The notes under the pieces were generated by a model, which saw nothing but the letters and a program-made list of their open reading frames with translations, did not search any database and was not told where the DNA came from. A program made the position numbers and the translations under genes. This document shows, in pieces, positions 1 to 11,412 of a stretch of 64,000 bases of DNA. How positions within the stretch are numbered: the first letter of the stretch is position 1; the number at the start of each line of letters is the position of its first letter. The stretch lies in assembly GCA_945859605.1 (NCBI GenBank), contig OX243815.1, positions 39,667,959 through 39,731,958 of the forward strand, given 5' to 3'. This stretch comes from Lumbricus rubellus (lineage: Eukaryota > Annelida > Clitellata > Crassiclitellata > Lumbricidae).

Positions 1-669
1 CTCTTCTATTTCGTCAGCAAATATTTCTCATCAATATAACTTCTATTTCATTGCAAATTATTGTTCATCAATATCAATCCAGCTTCAATTTCAGCAGAAT
101 GACTGCACTAACTCTAAAACTAAGCCTATCCGACCCTCACGACGCCTAACCTGAGCCCTAAACGACCCTCACGCGATAAATCACGCTTCTATTTCGGGTC
201 GTCAAACCCGGGACGACGTATAATTACAGTAATATTTCGGTGGGGTCGTCAAACCCACAAGTACCAGGCTTTTGTACCTCTCCCTTTGCGACCACGTAGA
301 ACTCGAATGAACTGCGCCAACGCCTCCACCGGGGCCCTACGCATGTTGCGTCGCCCACGGTTTTAAACGGCTGAATTGTGTCAATGTCCATTTTGTTTCG
401 TTTCGTCGTGTAAAGAAAATGTCACTTCAGTTCTTGTTCTCACTTCTTTCACTGTCTTCATATACCTAGAGTTCACTTGTTCTGCGTCATAGTCAGACAC
501 TACAGTAACCATTAGGCTACATATAGCATGCATATACGCGAAGCAGTGAAAAAATATTATTTTGGTTTTAAAGTTATTGCTATAACATTGGACTACCAGA
601 AGTAACATAAACTTAGGCCTTGTTGTTACAGATTAACGTTAATTTTTATTTCAATGACTTACTTTGCAG
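1..669. other. Presumed last intron of the left sacsin-like gene
   Basis: No coding exon is visible here. The stretch ends in a polypyrimidine-poor but usable acceptor (TTTGCAG, 663-669) directly before the HEPN-coding exon, so it is read as intron. It contains the phrase GGTCGTCAAACCC twice, near 197 and 244. Nothing else is recognised. Confidence 0.45.
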
Positions 670-1380
670 GTAGCATTAGCATCACTTAAAGGCTGTCATT
701 TTGCCACGAATGCAAATGACGAAATCACTGAAGACATCGTACGATTGGCAAACATTCGCAACGCAACCGACATCATGAATTGGTCAACTGAGTTGCACAG
801 GATATTGAACAGCATCTTCTGCTTTGACCACGTGACCAGCATTCAACCGATATCGTTTACGAAGCGAAGTGCAGATCCTGGAGAAGATACGGTTAAGAAA
901 GTTCAACTTCTAAGCAAGAACATCCTAGACTGGTGTAAGAACTACATAAATGCAGCTACAAGTTTTGGTGATACATCATTCAACAAAGTATTTGATCTTT
1001 GCAACCTGAAAGATATTTCCGAGGAAGATAATGGAAAGCTTGACTTGGCGGATACAGAGTTAAAAGCTGGAGGAACAAAAGTCCCCGGACCATCACAACC
1101 TGTGAGTTATTTGTCAGAAGCAGCAGCAGCGTCTGTATCTGTATCTGTAACTGATGTGAAAGTTGATGATATCTCTGAAGCTTCAGTGGGTGCATGTGCG
1201 TTGGAATCAGGAGCAGGCGCATCTCTGAAAAAGGAAAACTTGGAAGACAACAGCAATGCAGCTTCTGTCACGGCATCAAAAAAGAAAAAGAAGAAGAAAA
1301 GGCGCAGAAAGTCCTCTGAACAACGTGAACCTTCAAAACGGAAGAAGAAGGCTTGCAGCAGTGAATCTGAAAAGGCTTAA
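670..1380 (+). CDS. Sacsin-like protein, C-terminal exon (HEPN domain and basic tail), 5' part outside window
   Basis: This is the last exon of a sacsin-like gene whose remainder lies left of the window. The reading frame opens in phase 0 after an AG acceptor and runs 236 residues to TAA. Its first ~100 residues align by eye with the HEPN-coding last exon of the downstream gene: VALASLKG here against AALKALKG there, then a central W(S/A)xxLxxI segment and a closing LSKNILDWCKNYI against [13 protein letters not shown]. Both exons start in the same phase. Sacsin HEPN domains form a nucleotide-binding, dimerising helical bundle; I see no RxxxxH ribonuclease motif. Unlike the neighbour, the protein continues for about 140 residues: acidic and Ser/Val-rich stretches, then a lysine/arginine cluster (1276-1350) that resembles a nuclear localisation signal. 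Homology is confident; nuclear targeting is inference. Confidence 0.82.
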   Translation, partial: VALASLKGCHFATNANDEITEDIVRLANIRNATDIMNWSTELHRILNSIFCFDHVTSIQPISFTKRSADPGEDTVKKVQLLSKNILDWCKNYINAATSFGDTSFNKVFDLCNLKDISEEDNGKLDLADTELKAGGTKVPGPSQPVSYLSEAAAASVSVSVTDVKVDDISEASVGACALESGAGASLKKENLEDNSNAASVTASKKKKKKKRRRKSSEQREPSKRKKKACSSESEKA

Positions 1381-4006
1381 CCAACTCGATCGAGTAGGCT
1401 ATTGGCAATTAAACATGCACTATATGATAGGTCTATTTTAGATTTATTTCTGATTTAATTCGTGATTTGTCTTGTGTTAAACTTACTTCATAGAAGAAGA
1501 CACAAGGCGAAACCAGACCGACCGGAAAGACTTAAAGTTTTCAAAACATTCCCGCACTGGCCGACCGTAGAACCTGTAGAATCGTGTAGATTATATAGTC
1601 ATAAAATATTTTCAGCTAAGAATATAATAAGACTGAACACCTTTAATATGGATCTCACGTTTCTGTTAAATCAGCTAGTTTATGAGTGGAGCATACGTGT
1701 ATCTCCAAACTATTATCGTAGTATCACGATCGAGAGCATTATCGTTCAAATAATTATTATCTGTAAGCAACTCGTCGATTGTATACTGTCATCTCTTCCA
1801 CCGACGTCTGATCACGTCCTCCTCCTCTCTTAAGCCTAAATCTGTGTTCTTAGAGAATTATTATTGTTGTGCAACTTGTGCTCGCATAGCCTATAGTCGA
1901 TTAAATAATCCAAAGGTGAACGCTATCTTCCTCCAGTGTTTTGTCTCCAAGTGATATATATAATTATATATATATATATATATATTCGATTAATTCATGA
2001 AAAAGTGCAGGCTGACACACCGCAGCCTGGTACATAGGCCTAGTGATGCTAAGAAAAACAAAATGAAAATTAAAGCGTCTTATTTAAATAGATAATTGTT
2101 AATAAGATTTGATGATTTAATGATTGTTAACGCTGTTTAAGCGCAGTTGGCTAATTAAATAACAAATTTTTCAATTGTTTTAATTTATTGGTTTGGTAAG
2201 GAAATTCTGATTAGATCGAACAAGGCAAAGGAATCATGGTAACGTTGGAAAACATATGGAAAAGCCATGGCATGCTGGTTTTAGCTTTTGATAAGACTGA
2301 CTTTACAAGGGTTTTTAAGCTGTGGTTTGACAGGGCTGTTGTGGGGCGAACATGACTGGGTGCATTTTGCGAAGCTGCGGGCACATTTTAGTGGTGCGCA
2401 TTTGACTGCCAAAAACCATTATCTTCTTTAGGCCTACATTAAATTTCCTCGACTTGCTGAACAACTGCCATAAACACGAAGCGACCTGTTGAATTGATGG
2501 CAACCACCCATCCTGGTAGGCACGCCTACCTAGACATAGGTCTACAATGAAGGCGCCAGTTAGTCTGCACGCGCACTTTGCACAGGCCCACTAACCAACT
2601 GGCCAGATGCCAGGTGGACATGGATAGGCAGGCGTACAGCGACAGACAGAGAGGCATGGATGGACAGACGAGCAACCACACCGACTGACTAAGCAGACTG
2701 TATAAATAGAAGCTGACGTACGCTTCGGGAGAGATTCAAAATCTCGGGCTAGCACGGTCCACGGGTACCTAAATAGCGTGGCGACAGTAATCATCTTCGA
2801 TATGGCAGTGTCGTTATACATGTAATACCGACCGTCTTCGGGAGTTCTTATAGTTTAAGAGGCCTTAAGTCTGAGAACTTCATCTAGGCTATTATAATTA
2901 TCTATAGAACTTAGCTGTAGAGTTAGAAAGAATAGGCTAATTATTAAAGAATAAACTACATTGTCGTCTTCTTACTTCGTAACTCAAATAAACTACTGCC
3001 GAGCGTCATCATGACATTGTGGTTGGCCCTAACGGCCCGTGGTCGAGGGCCCATCGACGGCAACAACCATCATCACCGCCGGTGCTAAGCAGTCAGCGTC
3101 CGCTATGACATGTATCTACGCTGCAAGACGCCGCCAGCCATGTCATAGTCGACGCCGATTACATTACAAGTGACGCCCACTCCCTCTCTGCATACTCAGT
3201 ACTCACTCCATACTCCCTCTATACTCCCCTACACTCTACAAGTAGAGTGGAGTCTCGTATAGGGCCTACCTCCGACACTACAGAATTATTGCATAGCAGC
3301 CATTGTCTTTGTTACGCATTAAAAGCTTACCTAAGATTATTATAAAACTATAATGAAAGGTTCTCTTGTTTGATTGTTTTGCTATTGTTACGAAACGGTT
3401 CGGCAGGCTAATGGAGGAACCGTATTCTGCATCGATATAGTCTATGTCAAATTGTTGTTGCTCTCTCACGACACTGTGCCGTAACAAAGATCATTAGCGT
3501 CGCCCTCCTCCTTTATCCAGGCTTCGCACTGGCTCTGGCAGAGTGCACCCAGTGACGGAGTTAATAGGCTATGTTGCTTTCATAGTGAACTTCTGTCAGC
3601 GCGCAGTCCAATAGGTTGTTTGACTTCCGGACAACGGGAACCGAAACTCTTGTATTTTCCCATTGTTTCGCAGGACTATAATTGTAATCTAAAATAAGAT
3701 CGGTGGGCCTACTGTGTGACTGAGGTTTAGAATATCACGCAGAAACACTCCAAATCAGTTAACGATTCTAAATGCATGTGCGGGTTTAGGCAGGTCAATG
3801 AGTCATGATTGCATGTCTTTTTTCTAATTCACGAGTGATCGTTGGTTCTTTATTTAATGTGTCTACTGACCTACATTAAGCCGTTCTTTCAAGCAAGCTT
3901 AGGCTCACTAATAATTATAGGACTACGCACTTAAGTAGCCTACGTGCATGCACATTGCACTGTATGCACGTATGTACGTATCAACATATGTAATATGTAC
4001 GTATGT
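1381..4006. other. Intergenic stretch without recognised gene
   Basis: Open frames here are short, AT-rich and show no family motif. An (AT)n run lies near 1959-1985. Palindromic words such as AGGCCTA recur. No tRNA or transposon ends were identified. Confidence 0.5.
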
Positions 4007-4007
4007 A

Positions 4008-4038
<31 letters not shown>

Positions 4039-4102
4039 TGTATGTATGTATGTATGTATGTATGTATGTATGTATGTATGTATGTATGTATGTATGTATG
4101 TA
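4007..4102. repeat. (TATG)n microsatellite
   Basis: About 22 near-perfect tandem copies of the tetranucleotide lie immediately left of the mariner-like element. Open frames on both strands are artefacts of the repeat. Confidence 0.95.
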
Positions 4103-4107
4103 GCCTA

Positions 4108-5315
4108 CACCGTGAGCCAAAAAAAAACTAAGCCAAATTGTTTTGCATATATCTCTAATGCCTGATAACTTAATATTTAGAGAAGTGGACCAAGAATATG
4201 ATTCCAAAATTTAAAGAGATAAACTTGAACGGATGAAAAGATATGAATCTTTCAACTTCATATGCCGAAATTGCAGTTTACAAGCAATTTTCTGCCAGAT
4301 TCAGTAAAAAGTAAGCTAAACTGTTTTTCTTAAGTCTCCAATGCCTGATGATTAATCATACCAAATTTTTCCAGATATTTAGAGGATTTAACCAAGAATA
4401 GGATTCCAAAATATCATGTCATAAATTTGAACGGATAGAAAGATACGAATATTTAAACTTCATCTCCAGAAATTTCTGTTTTCAGCAAGTCTGCTATGGT
4501 GTTCGTTGCGGTTTCGATGCGTGATAGTTCCCAATTTTGGTCTTCAGGGATCCTGGAGTAAAATGAACGGAGTATATTATCGCAATATTCTGCTGTCACA
4601 ACATCTTCCAACTGTTATCAGAAATCTATAGCACCAGAAGGCTGCTTTCTTTTTCAACAGAACAGCGCCAGCCCACAGAGCCAAGGAAACCATGGAAATG
4701 CTGACAAGAGAAACGCCAGACTTCATTTCTCCCACATTATGGCCTCCGAACAGCCCATATTTGAATCCTGTCGACTATAAAGTGTGGAGCGTGATGCAAG
4801 ACCGAGTCTACCAGACAACAATCCATGATATAAACGATTTGAAGCAACCAACGCTTGTTGGAAGTGTTGGAAGGCCTGGACCAGAGGATAATTGACGATG
4901 CTGTTTCGTAATGATTGGCGCTATAGCGCTTCCAGGCTTGCGTGCAAGCAGGAGGAGGACATTTTGACCATCTTAATTAATTAAATAATCAAACCATACT
5001 GTTGGGGTCATATTGTTAGTTCAATTCTCTACATATCTGGAAAATTTTTAGAATGATTAATCATCAGGCATTAGAGATATAAGGAAACATTTTATTGAAT
5101 GTATACCAGAAAATTGCTTGTAAACTGAAATCTCGTCATATGAAGTTTAAATATTATCCATATCTTTTTATCCGTTCAACTTTACCTCATGGAATTTTGG
5201 AATCATATTCTTGGTCCACTTCTCTAAATATTTGGAAAATTTTAGCGTGATATGTTATCAGGCATTAGAGACATATGAAAAACAATTTGGCTTAGTTTTT
5301 TGTTTACTCACGGTG
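4108..5315 (+). mobile_element. Mariner-like (Tc1/mariner) element with long terminal inverted repeats
   Basis: The left end CACCGTGAGCC and the right end CTCACGGTG are inverted copies, and both flanks carry TA (4106-4107, 5316-5317), the target duplication of this superfamily. The inverted homology extends several hundred bases inward with small gaps. Each arm also contains an internal near-duplicate of about 200 bp beginning with a TCTCTAATGCCTGAT phrase. The centre holds the remains of a transposase C-terminus. TA target duplication plus transposase similarity make the assignment strong; the subfamily is not resolved. Confidence 0.88.
4560..4895 (+). pseudogene. Mariner-type transposase relic
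   Basis: The + strand encodes the transposase motif series APAHRAKE, then WPPNSPYLNPVDYKVW and a basic RVYQ segment, which matches the region around the second and third catalytic Asp of the mariner DDE core. SPYLNP replaces the usual SPDLNP. Reading leftward there is an in-frame stop (TAG) near 4630 after VIRNL, and little recognisable N-terminal or DNA-binding part remains. The protein is only about a quarter of a normal 340-residue transposase, so the element is non-autonomous. Confidence 0.8.
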
Positions 5316-5384
5316 TATGAATGCTTGCATGCATGTACGTAGGCCTACGTATGTATGCATACATGTAATTTTATGAACACTTGC

Positions 5385-5596
5385 TGTAAAGCTCCTCTAA
5401 TATATATTGCTACTCAGAGTCGCTCCCGACTACGGGAGGACACTGAATCGGAGTTTCACGCCGAAACGCACGAGAAATTATTGCGAGTGAAGGACTTGCA
5501 CAGAGTCCCTAACGTAGCTGCTTGAGGTGGATTTGAACCCGCAACCTTCCAGCTCCAAGGCACAACACATGCCCTTACACCTTCGCGACCCACAGA
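5385..5596 (-). mobile_element. tRNA-derived SINE (family 1), reverse orientation
   Basis: Read on the - strand it starts with a tRNA-like head whose B-box resembles GGTTCGAATCC (here GGGTTCAAATCC near 5530), followed by a conserved core (reverse of GTGAAGGACTTG) and a region ending in GCGACTCTGAGTA. The same order is seen at 6031, 43107 and 57001. Fragments of the 3' part are at 11833 and 40319. Confidence 0.78.
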
Positions 5597-6030
5597 GAAG
5601 TGCCTTAGCTACGCAAACAACTCAAACCTGAAATCTGGACCATGCCTTTTCTGGGCCATTTTGACAGCTTGGTCTTATCGATAGCTGTCGTTTCTATAAT
5701 TAGACATCTTCCGAAATCGAAACTGAAACGATCGAGATTTCCCGAAAGTAGCACACGACGAATTGAGCACTGAGCACTGCGAGCATGCGTACGCTTTGTC
5801 TGCCGTGTACGGTTATAAGCGACGCCGGAAGCCAGAGCCGTAAGCCAGACGCAGTCTACACCGAGAATTCGCCGTCTGCGGTCGAAGATATTTACCATCC
5901 AAGGTATGGACACATTATCTTATTATGGGTTATGCATGTTTTAGTTTGAATTAAGATGATGCCCACTAGGGCCACTACCCAGCCCGGCCACAGGCCTAAC
6001 TAGCCAGTGGTACCGCAACCCTCCATTATA

Positions 6031-6232
6031 GTGGGGTGCGGTGGTTTAGTGGGTATGTTCGTTGCCTTGCAGACGCAGGTTGCATGTTCGAATCCACCTC
6101 AAGCCGCCTTGTAGGGACCTTGGGAAAGTCCTTCACTCAAAATTGCTCTTGCGCTTCGGTGTGAAACTCCAATCCAGTGTCCGCGCTGTAGTCGGGAGCG
6201 CTTCTGAGTATTAATCTTGACGCTATAACACG
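6031..6232 (+). mobile_element. tRNA-derived SINE (family 1), forward orientation
   Basis: It has an A-box-like TGGTTTAGTGGG near 6051 and a B-box-like GTTCGAATCC near 6085. The core phrase AAGTCCTTCACTC and a 3' part GGGAGCGCTTCTGAGTA follow. This is the best copy for defining the pol III promoter because both boxes are visible. It lies about 430 bp from an inverted relative at 5385-5596. Confidence 0.82.
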
Positions 6233-6233
6233 T

Positions 6234-6238
<5 letters not shown>

Positions 6239-6305
<67 letters not shown>
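6239..6305. repeat. (CA)n-(TA)n compound microsatellite
   Basis: An uninterrupted CA run passes directly into a TA run, just beyond the 3' end of the SINE, a common place for tail-derived microsatellites. Confidence 0.95.
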
Positions 6306-6309
<4 letters not shown>

Positions 6310-6449
6310 TTATAGTTGGGTAGGACTATTAGATGAATCGTCATTAGGAGATTACTGTTAGTCTGTTATCTAAAATTTCTGTAGCATTGCTTCAAGTGAG
6401 GTTGGTATGATGTCATTATTATTGTTTTAGATGTCGTCGCGGCAACAGC

Positions 6450-6775
6450 AGCTGTTGCTGTAGTAGTTGCTATTGAAGTAGTTGCTGGTATTGCAGTAGT
6501 TGTTGCAGTAGTAGTAGTAGTTGCAGTAGTAGTTATTGAAGTAGTTGTATGTAGCAGTAGTTGTTGCAGTTTTGGTAGCTGTTGTTGCAGCAGATGTTGC
6601 AGTAGTAGTTGCTGTAGCTGTTGTTGTTGTTGCAGTAGCAGTTGTTGTAGCAGTTGTGGCAGTTGTAGTTAATGCTGTAGCAGTTGTTGCAGTAGCAGTT
6701 GTTGTTGCAGTAGTTGTAGCAGTATTTATAGCAGTAGTTGTAGCAGTGCTGCAGTAGCCTAGCAGTTGTTGTAGC
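6450..6775. repeat. GTT/GCA/GTA trinucleotide-rich repeat
   Basis: Irregular trinucleotide units (GTTGCAGTAGTT variants) run for about 320 bp. The Val/Ala-only open frame that results is a repeat artefact. Confidence 0.9.
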
Positions 6776-6785
6776 AGAACTGGTA

Positions 6786-7412
6786 CTGTTATATTTTGAG
6801 TCTGTTCCTTATTCTATGCTAAATTCTAATATACAATCCAAAACCCTTCGTAATCCAGAATATTGGCCTCGGATAATGATACACCTGCTTCCAAGTCTTA
6901 CCTGTAGATTCCAATCAATATTTACCCCACCCATTTCCCTACAGGCCACAAACCGTCGTCATGTGAACCACACAGACTAAATAGGCCATAATTATCATTG
7001 TCCATTCAAGCAGACATGCTGCACACATACTGCACACATACAAAGACATACAAACACATATTGGCATGATATTGCACACATACAAACACAGAGACGTCTA
7101 CACGTAGAATATTTATATAAGCTGCATCATGCCTTGGTCTCGGTTTGTCAGTTGATCATGATAAAGACATGATTATCTTTTGTACCGATAGACTTCACTC
7201 TTTATAACCCTTGCAATGGCTTATAATTTATTATAAACCTCCTTCCTTTATGCTTTGATCTTTGCTAAGTACAGTGGTACACCTCTGTGGGTTAAATCAT
7301 TCGGACCAGTCTGCAGCTCTAAGGGCCCATCCAATTTGATCCGAATCGTATTTTTTATCCATATACCCCTGTTGCAACTCCTACATTTTGCGGAACCCTC
7401 CCCCAATGCGTA
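6786..7412. other. Gene-free stretch
   Basis: No coding potential, RNA gene or transposon end recognised. Short CACACATACAAA-type repeats lie near 7020-7090. Confidence 0.5.
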
Positions 7413-7420
7413 GATGCAAC

Positions 7421-7668
7421 CAGGGCCGGATTAAGCAATGTCGGGGCCCTGTTCGGAAATTTTTGTGGGGGCCCTTTTCGGGAATTTTTGGCGGAAAATC
7501 ATACCATTTCATCCGCCCAAAACGTTGATGGTTTTTTTTAGTCATTCAAAATTTTGGGAAAATAGTTGTCTGGCCGAAATTTTCTCAAAAACACATTTGT
7601 GGGGGCCCCCTAAAGTGTGGGGGCCCCTGTTCCGCCGAACATGTTGAACATGCCTTAATCCGGCCCTG
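7421..7668. mobile_element. hAT-type MITE (copy 1), 8-bp target duplication
   Basis: The element begins CAGGGCCGGATTAAG and ends with the exact inverted copy CTTAATCCGGCCCTG. It is flanked by a perfect 8-bp direct repeat GATGCAAC (7413-7420 and 7669-7676). CAGGG ends with 8-bp duplications are diagnostic of hAT transposons. It is 248 bp, has no coding capacity, and shares its interior with the 282-bp copy at 31857-32138. Confidence 0.93.
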
Positions 7669-8143
7669 GATGCAACATACGCTTCTCTAATCCTCCCCCC
7701 TTACAAACGTTAGGCTAAATACCTAAAGTCATCTATAAAACATCTATTTTATCATAAGCTACTATTTAATTTTTGTTAACATCATACTTGTTAGACAAAA
7801 TATGTTAACTGTTACCGTGTTATGGTCTGTAGCCTATGTATACACAGTTTAGATCTGAACAGTATATTATTTTAATGTAGTCATAATGCCATCGGACGAC
7901 TGTAAGATAATACGTAGGCACAGAGTTATAAATAGGCTGATGTGGACGTCAGAGTTGGACATTTATTTTGCGGGTGTATATTATTTTTGACGGGCCTTTC
8001 CCCGCCGTATACGCACCCGTACGCAAATCGCCTATACACTATGTCCACGATAAAGTAGAACACACAGTATAAAGTGTCATAACTCGGTCACAACTTTTAG
8101 GATTTGTCTGAAATTTCAAACACAACAACAGTGGCCATATTTA

Positions 8144-9934
8144 CAGTTGTGGCCACTTCATTGGAAACTTCTACAAGATAAGACTTTTCCTGTAGTAAAA
8201 TTATCTTAACTGAGCAAATTGAGCTTGTACTTCATTGAGAACATCATATAACATACCAAATTACATGGCACGGCATGGCATGGCATTGCCTGACCTGGCA
8301 AGGCATGGCATGGCATGGCAATGCATGACAAGGCATGGCATCAAATGACATGGCATGGCCTGGAATTGCCTGGCATGGCATGTCCTAGCATGGCACGGCA
8401 TGACCTGGCATGGCAGGGCATAGCATGGCAGGGCATGGCAAGGCAAGGCATGGAGGAAAGGCATGGCATGTCAAAGCATGGCAAGGCGTGGAAAGGCATG
8501 GCATGTTAAGGCATGGCATGGTATGGTATGGTATTCATGGCGTGGCATGGCATTGCCTGGCATGACATGGCCTGGCAAGGCATGGCGTGGCAAGGCATGG
8601 TATGGCAAGGCATGGAAAGGCGTGGCATGTCAAGCCATGGCAAGGCATGGAAAGGCATGACACAGAATGACCTGGCATGGCCTGGCCTGGCCTGGCCTCT
8701 CCTGGCCTGGCCTGGCCTGGCATTGCATGGCATGTCAGGGCAAGGCAAGGCAAGGCATAGCATGGCATGGCAAGGAATGTTATGGCAAGGCATGGCATGG
8801 CAGGGAATGGCATGGCAATTAAGGCATGGCATGGCATGGTATTCATGTCGTGGCATGGAATTGCCTGGCATGACATGGCCTGGCAAGGCATGGCATGGCA
8901 AGGCATGGTATGGCAAGGCAAGGCAAGGCATGGAAAGACATGGCATGTCAAGGTATGGCAAGGCATGGAAAGGCATGGCATGTCAAGCCATGGCAAGGCA
9001 TGGAAAGGCATGACACAGAATGACCTGGCATGGCCTGGCCTAGCCTGGCCTCTCCTGGCATGGCCTGGCCTGGCCTGGCCTCTCCTGGCCTGGCCTGGCA
9101 TGGCATGTCAGGGCAAGGCAAGGCATAGCATGGCATGGCAAGGAATGTTATGGCAAGGCATGGCATGGCAGGGAATGGCATGGCATGGCATGGTGTTCAT
9201 GGCGTGGCATGGAATTGCCTGGCATGACATAGCCTGGCAAGGCATGGCATGGCAAGGCATGGTATGGCAAGGCAAGGTATGGAAAGGTATGGGATTTCAA
9301 GGTATGACAAGGCATGGAAAGGCATGGCATGGCAAGGCATGGCAAGGCATGGAAAGGCATGGCACGGCCTGGCATGGTAGGGCCTGGCCTGGCCTGGCCT
9401 CTCCTGGCCTGGCCTGGCCTGGCATGGCATGGCATGTCAGGGCAAGGCAAGGCAAGGCATGGCATGGCATGGCAAGGAATGTTATGGCAGGGAATGGCAT
9501 GGCAAGGCATGGCAAGGCACGGCATGCATGGCTTGGCAATGCATGGCATACATGGTATGAAATGGCATGCATGGCATGGCATTGCATGGCAAGGCAAGGC
9601 AAGGCATGGCATGGCAAGGAATGTTATGGCAAGGCAGGGAATGGCAGGGAATGGCATGGCAGGGAATGGCATGGCAAGGCATGGCAAGGCACGGCATGCA
9701 TGGCTTGGCAATGCATGGCATACATGGTATGAAATGGCATGCATGGCATGGCATTGCATGGCAAGGCAAGGCAAGGCAAGGCAAGGCATGGCATGGCAAG
9801 ACATATCTCAACTATAGGCTGAAACAAAAACAATGCTTAAGGGCCTTATTACTTACAGAAATTACCCGTTATGTACCAAAAACCGGTTGTTTAGCCTTTA
9901 CCATAATAAGTTTCCATTCAATTGGCCACTAGTG
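8144..9934. mobile_element. Nested TA-flanked element carrying an ATGGC satellite
   Basis: The left end CAGTTGTGGCCACTTCATTG and right end are imperfect inverted repeats of about 27 bp (right end, inverted: CACTAGTGGCCAATTGAATG). TA at 8142-8143 and 9935-9936 is the target duplication. Removing the element restores the palindrome arm of the host element exactly. About 1.54 kb of its 1.79 kb is pentanucleotide satellite. The ends and the TA duplication suggest a Tc1/mariner-type MITE. Confidence 0.84.
8264..9799. repeat. (ATGGC/AAGGC)n pentanucleotide satellite with higher-order structure
   Basis: The array is built from ATGGC and AAGGC pentamers with scattered variants (CTGGC, ATGAC, GTGGC). 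Larger blocks recur: a GGTATTCATGG-type marker followed by the same series of variants appears near 8530, 8840 and 9190, giving a higher-order period near 310-350 bp. Because the unit is five bases and rarely makes a stop, long overlapping open frames rich in Met/Ala/Trp or Pro/Cys/His occur in nearly every frame; none is taken as a gene. Confidence 0.95.
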
Positions 9935-10612
9935 TACACGAGATCCTAAAACCGATTAGAAATATTCGTGTGTTTGTCAAATTTATGAGCGTTTGAGATG
10001 CAGCACCGAAAAATGGAACTTTCCAACATGCAAAAGCTGAAAGAAAGTAAAATTCAGCTAAGTATGGTGTTAAAAATGTCCTTTTTGTTCACGAACACAC
10101 GACCGTGTACGTAGACCCTACTATTTGATGGTCTGTTCGATGATCACCTGGTCAAACAGCTGCCACTCTTCAATCAGACATGCCCTACGGTTATCGATGT
10201 CATGAATAGCCTACAGGAACGAAAAACGCGCTACTCCGGTGCATGTACCAGGATCGAGGTTTGGACTGCTAGGCGGCCACAGCTGCGGATATGAAGCCGA
10301 GTGTCTTCCGGGACAGCTACTACACTACTGCGTCTACGGTCGTGTGTTCGTGAACAAAAATGACATTTTGAGCGCCATTTATAGCTTAATTTTGTTTCCT
10401 TTCAGCTTTTGCGTGTTGGAAAGTCCCTTTTTGCGGTGCTGCATCTCAAACGCTCATAAATTTAGCAAACTCACGAATATTCCAAATCGGCTTTAGGATC
10501 TCGTGTAAATATGACCACTGTTGTTGTGTGTAAAATTTCAGACAAATCCTACAAGTTTTGACCGAGTTATGGCACTTTATTGTGTGTTCTACTTTATCGT
10601 GGACACAGTGTA

Positions 10613-11357
10613 TATCCGATTACCCTCCTCCTATCCCTGCGCATGTGATAATTATATGGACAGCCCCTTATAGACCCTTTTAGACTTATTGCAGGCCTAT
10701 CATAGTCTGATTATATCGATGATCGTTTGAAAGCAACTGAAACTACTTCTATGTTTCTCTGAACGATATTTTGTATATTGGCTATTTGCTCACGGTTGTC
10801 TTTTATTTTCTGTGCACTGTTTAGATGCGGAACAGATTTTGTGGTGCATGGCTCAAGCAAATTAGAATTTAGAAGACTCCTAAAGAGAACAGCCTTTCTC
10901 TTTATAAAAATATACGAGGAAATAGCCTATGCAAAGCTTGGTCCAACGGAAAAAGTTACTTTGTCAGAGATGCGAATGGGAGATGATTTTGTAGAGCATG
11001 GATTAATAAGAAAATCCTAAAGTTTTAGCTGCACGAATTGAGTTTAATTCCTATTATCTATGACGATGGCTATGCCATGTTCGTTTTAGCTTCAAAGTTC
11101 AAAAGCTGGACGATGACTCACCTATGGAAATAGGTCATCAATCTCTCCAGTTGAAAAACCAAAGTTTGCTGCACAATGGCCAATAAAGGTAAACATTTCA
11201 GTTTGATTGTTAAGCATAATTTTCTTATTGAACTCTCCTATGTTCTTTGATTGCTACAAATGTCATGCAATCCAATGAGCATGTATAGTTATGTTGATAA
11301 ATTTAGTTATCCAGCAGGCTGTCACGGTTCTAAAATTAATATAACCTATATACATTA

Positions 11358-11412
<55 letters not shown>

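Larger units (their letters stand above)
8037..10610. mobile_element. Palindromic (foldback) DNA element, TA-flanked, interrupted by a nested element
   Basis: The left end CACTATGTCCACGATAAAG is the inverse of the right end near 10592-10610, and TA flanks both sides (8035-8036, 10611-10612). The right arm (about 10305-10610) is continuous. Its inverse is found on the left in two pieces, 8037-8143 and 9937-10110, separated by the nested element at 8144-9934. About 200 bp of unpaired loop lies between the arms. No transposase is evident. Confidence 0.85.

Noticed and set aside
8264..9817. Overlapping open frames of up to 321 codons on both strands
   Set aside because: All arise from the ATGGC/AAGGC pentamer array; composition is repeat-driven and no frame is favoured.
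10778..11020. 80-codon open frame considered as an upstream exon of sacsin-like gene 2
   Set aside because: No similarity to the sacsin N-terminus or a ubiquitin-like domain and no donor in the needed phase could be shown.
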